From contig CALBXN010000251.1 in the NCBI GenBank assembly GCA_937890485.1, positions 1 to 25,566 on the forward strand: DNA of 25,566 nt, given 5' to 3'. Under the pieces are notes generated by a model. The model saw nothing but the letters and a program-made list of their open reading frames with translations, had not been told where the DNA came from and did no database searches. Numbering within the stretch: the stretch's first letter is position 1; every line of letters begins with the position of its first letter. Origin of the DNA: an uncultured Treponema sp. GTDB taxonomy: Bacteria; Spirochaetota; Spirochaetia; Treponematales; Treponemataceae. Made by a program: the position numbers and the translations under genes. This document shows positions 23,756-25,566 of this stretch, piece by piece.

Positions 23756-25465
23756 ATGTCAAATACTATTATTGGTCGTGTATTAGCGACGGAAAAGAAT
23801 CCAACTACAATTGACGATTTTACATTTTGGACTGATCCTGAACTTATTTTAAATCCATTTGATATTGTAAAAGTGCAACATGTAAATAATTCGTTTTCTT
23901 ATGGTGTAATCGAAGATATTGCTCATATTACTGATGCTGCGAGTTTTCTTACCAACTTTATTTCGAGTGATTTTGGTGATGTTAATGCTGAGGAAAATAC
24001 TTTGCGAGTAGGAATGAATTACGTTACTGCAAAAGTTGTGTGCAATACTGAAAATATTTATATCCCTCTTCAGAGCAACGCTAAAGTTATGCTTGCAACA
24101 GCAGAAGAAATCAATTATGCACTTGGTTTAAATGATATTCGCAATCCGCTTGTATGCGGATATCTTGAAATGTATGAAGGGACTAAAGATTGCGAAAAGG
24201 TTACACTTCCTGTAAACCTAAATTCCAAATTTATCATTGGCCCCGAAGGTGCTCACTTAAACATTTCAGGTATTTCCGGTCTTGCTTCCAAAACTTCTTA
24301 TGCAATGTTCTTGCTTAAAGCTATTCAAGATAGTTATATGAAAAAAGATCCTAAAAATGAGGATGAAGATAGTGTTGCATTTGTATTATTCAATGTGAAA
24401 GGAAAAGACCTTCTTGCAATAGATCAATTAAATGATTTCTCTGACGAGCGTAATCCTGAAAAGGCACGCAAAGAAACACTTGAGAAATATGAAAAATTGG
24501 GATTGTCTGCTGAACCGTTCAAAAATGTTCAGTACTATTACCCTTACTCCATTCCGAAAACACGTCATTGGAATACATATATGACACCTGAAGAAGTAGA
24601 AGATAATATTAAAAAGAAGAAAGCAAAGAAATTCAAGTATGTTTATAAATACGACAAAGAAAATCTTGATTTAATGTTTGCCAACATTGATGACTCTACG
24701 CAAACAATGGAATCTATTATTAGTTACATTATGTCAGGTCAGGGCAATTTCAATCAAGTTAGCGATTGGCAGGAGTTCCTTGATGCTGTTAAGGAAAAAT
24801 GCTCAACTGAAACCTCAGGAAAAGATAAGGAAATCCCCGTAGCAAGTTGGAGAAAATTCTATCGAATAATCAATAAGAGCATTACAGATAACAAAATTTT
24901 CGCAAGAGATGTTCGTGAAGACGAGGGAGAAACCCGTATTGGAGATGCCCTTAAGTACATCAAGAAAAACGAAGTACATGTCATTGATATCGCCAAGCTC
25001 TCCGAAGATAAACAGGCGTATGTGTTCGGTGACGCAATCCGCACAATCTACGATTTACAGTTAGGTCAGTATGCCGGAGAAGAAGGGGTGAATCCGCCTT
25101 CAAGAGTTGTAATTTTCATTGACGAGTTGAACAAATATGCTTCCAAGGAAACCCCTAAAAACTCTCCTATTCTTCGTCAAGTGCTTGATGTTGCAGAACG
25201 TGGACGTTCACTTGGTGTAGTACTCTTTGCCGCAGAACAGTTTAGAAGTGCTATTCACGATAGAGTTACAGGCAACTGTTCTACCCACGCTTACGGTCGT
25301 ACAAACTCCATTGAAGTCACCAAGAGCGACTATAAGAGCATTCCGTCTGTGTATAAGACTATGATGACTCGTCTAAAACAGGGTGAATACATTATTCAAA
25401 ATCCGATTTTCCGTTCATTGCTTAATATCAAGTTCCCGAAACCGATTTATAAGCAATTTAAGTAA
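23756..25465 (+). CDS. HerA/FtsK-type hexameric ATPase, 569 aa
   Basis: HerA ATPases form hexameric rings that pump or remodel DNA and stimulate a bound nuclease. Residues 1-60 (IIGRVLATEKNPTTIDDFTF) fit the HAS-barrel N-terminal domain. The Walker A loop at 172-181 is GISGLASKTS, with Ser where the consensus has the last Gly but K179 and T180 kept. Walker B is RVVIFIDELNK with D456 and E457. A later block (GRSLGVVLFAAEQFRSAIHD, then TGNCSTHAYGRTN) matches the sensor Gln and arginine-finger region. A charged insertion sits at about 235-390. I chose the ATG at 23756 because GAGGATGGA precedes it at a suitable distance; TTG 23738 and ATG 23744 in the same frame are less likely. It lies between the NurA-like gene and a GHKL ATPase gene. 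Confidence 0.82.
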   Translation: MSNTIIGRVLATEKNPTTIDDFTFWTDPELILNPFDIVKVQHVNNSFSYGVIEDIAHITDAASFLTNFISSDFGDVNAEENTLRVGMNYVTAKVVCNTENIYIPLQSNAKVMLATAEEINYALGLNDIRNPLVCGYLEMYEGTKDCEKVTLPVNLNSKFIIGPEGAHLNISGISGLASKTSYAMFLLKAIQDSYMKKDPKNEDEDSVAFVLFNVKGKDLLAIDQLNDFSDERNPEKARKETLEKYEKLGLSAEPFKNVQYYYPYSIPKTRHWNTYMTPEEVEDNIKKKKAKKFKYVYKYDKENLDLMFANIDDSTQTMESIISYIMSGQGNFNQVSDWQEFLDAVKEKCSTETSGKDKEIPVASWRKFYRIINKSITDNKIFARDVREDEGETRIGDALKYIKKNEVHVIDIAKLSEDKQAYVFGDAIRTIYDLQLGQYAGEEGVNPPSRVVIFIDELNKYASKETPKNSPILRQVLDVAERGRSLGVVLFAAEQFRSAIHDRVTGNCSTHAYGRTNSIEVTKSDYKSIPSVYKTMMTRLKQGEYIIQNPIFRSLLNIKFPKPIYKQFK

Positions 25466-25470
25466 GGAGA
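25464..25470 (+). promoter_or_regulatory. Ribosome-binding site of the GHKL ATPase gene
   Basis: AAGGAGA begins inside the stop codon of the HerA-like gene and ends 5 bases before the ATG at 25476. It shows that the last short frame is a real gene start. Confidence 0.75.
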
Positions 25471-25475
25471 TAGCT

Positions 25476-25566
25476 ATGGCGACAGTAGGTAAAAACATAC
25501 TTGATAACCTTACGACGGGTATGTATTCGGACTCCAAGGTTATCTACAGAGAATATATACAAAATG
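25476..25566 (+). CDS. GHKL (Hsp90/MutL-type) ATPase, first 30 codons only
   Basis: The gene runs off the window after 30 codons. The visible N-terminus reads MATVGKNILDNLTTGMYSDS followed by KVIYREYIQN. The last part is the first helix of a Bergerat ATP-binding fold, with the E-x-x-x-N box (REYIQN) that holds the catalytic Glu and the Mg-binding Asn of Hsp90-, gyrase- and MutL-type ATPases. The N-terminal pattern (a short helix, GMYSD, then the IYREYIQN helix) is the usual one for stand-alone Hsp90-like ATPases found in accessory operons. The gap to the HerA-like gene is 10 bases with a strong ribosome-binding site, so it is the third gene of the same operon. The total length, C-terminal domain and any further genes are not visible. 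Confidence 0.75.
   Translation, partial: MATVGKNILDNLTTGMYSDSKVIYREYIQN

Overview
The window looks like a chromosome segment from a Treponema-like spirochaete. It is AT-rich, and it carries a very long spirochaete-type coiled-coil protein with one N-terminal membrane anchor, a CarD-type RNA-polymerase-binding regulator next to ispD and ispF, a threonyl-tRNA synthetase without the usual N-terminal TGS domain, and several exported proteins of a diderm cell. The species cannot be named from the sequence. The gut/rumen-type treponemes are only a guess. No tRNA, rRNA, CRISPR array or insertion sequence was seen, and there is no gene-free stretch longer than 300 bases.

Region 1 (1-11666, all + strand) is a tightly packed run. 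It starts with the 3' part of a large 2-hydroxyacyl-CoA dehydratase activase-like protein, overlapped by an unrecognised exported protein. Next come a 941-residue exported TPR protein, a probable outer-membrane beta-barrel, and an ExbB-ExbD-TonB energy-transduction set with 4- and 8-base overlaps. A HAD-family hydrolase closes the run. The order TPR protein, barrel, ExbB, ExbD, TonB suggests one envelope machine driven by the proton gradient.

Region 2 (11699-19861) holds the 1082-residue coiled-coil protein on +. It is followed tail-to-tail, with a 2-base gap, by a minus-strand group: carD-ispD-ispF, and upstream of it a family-5 solute-binding protein and an unrecognised cytosolic protein. 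Isoprenoid precursor synthesis (IspD, IspF) is translationally coupled to CarD.

Region 3 (19862-22455) has a divergent promoter region, thrS, and a small lipoprotein gene that ends in a strong intrinsic terminator. The thrS leader has a 5-bp stem and 7-base loop with UGU at the anticodon position, which resembles a tRNA-Thr anticodon arm just before the ribosome-binding site.

Region 4 (22456 to the end) appears to be an accessory cassette. It encodes a NurA-like nuclease, a HerA/FtsK-type ATPase and the first 30 codons of a GHKL (Hsp90/MutL-type) ATPase. The whole promoter of this operon lies inside a dyad, and its predicted +1 is the A of the first ATG, so the mRNA should be leaderless. This is the best candidate for a new defence or DNA-processing system here. 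Two other minus-strand genes (the one starting at 19843 and carD) also have -10 boxes placed for leaderless or nearly leaderless transcripts.
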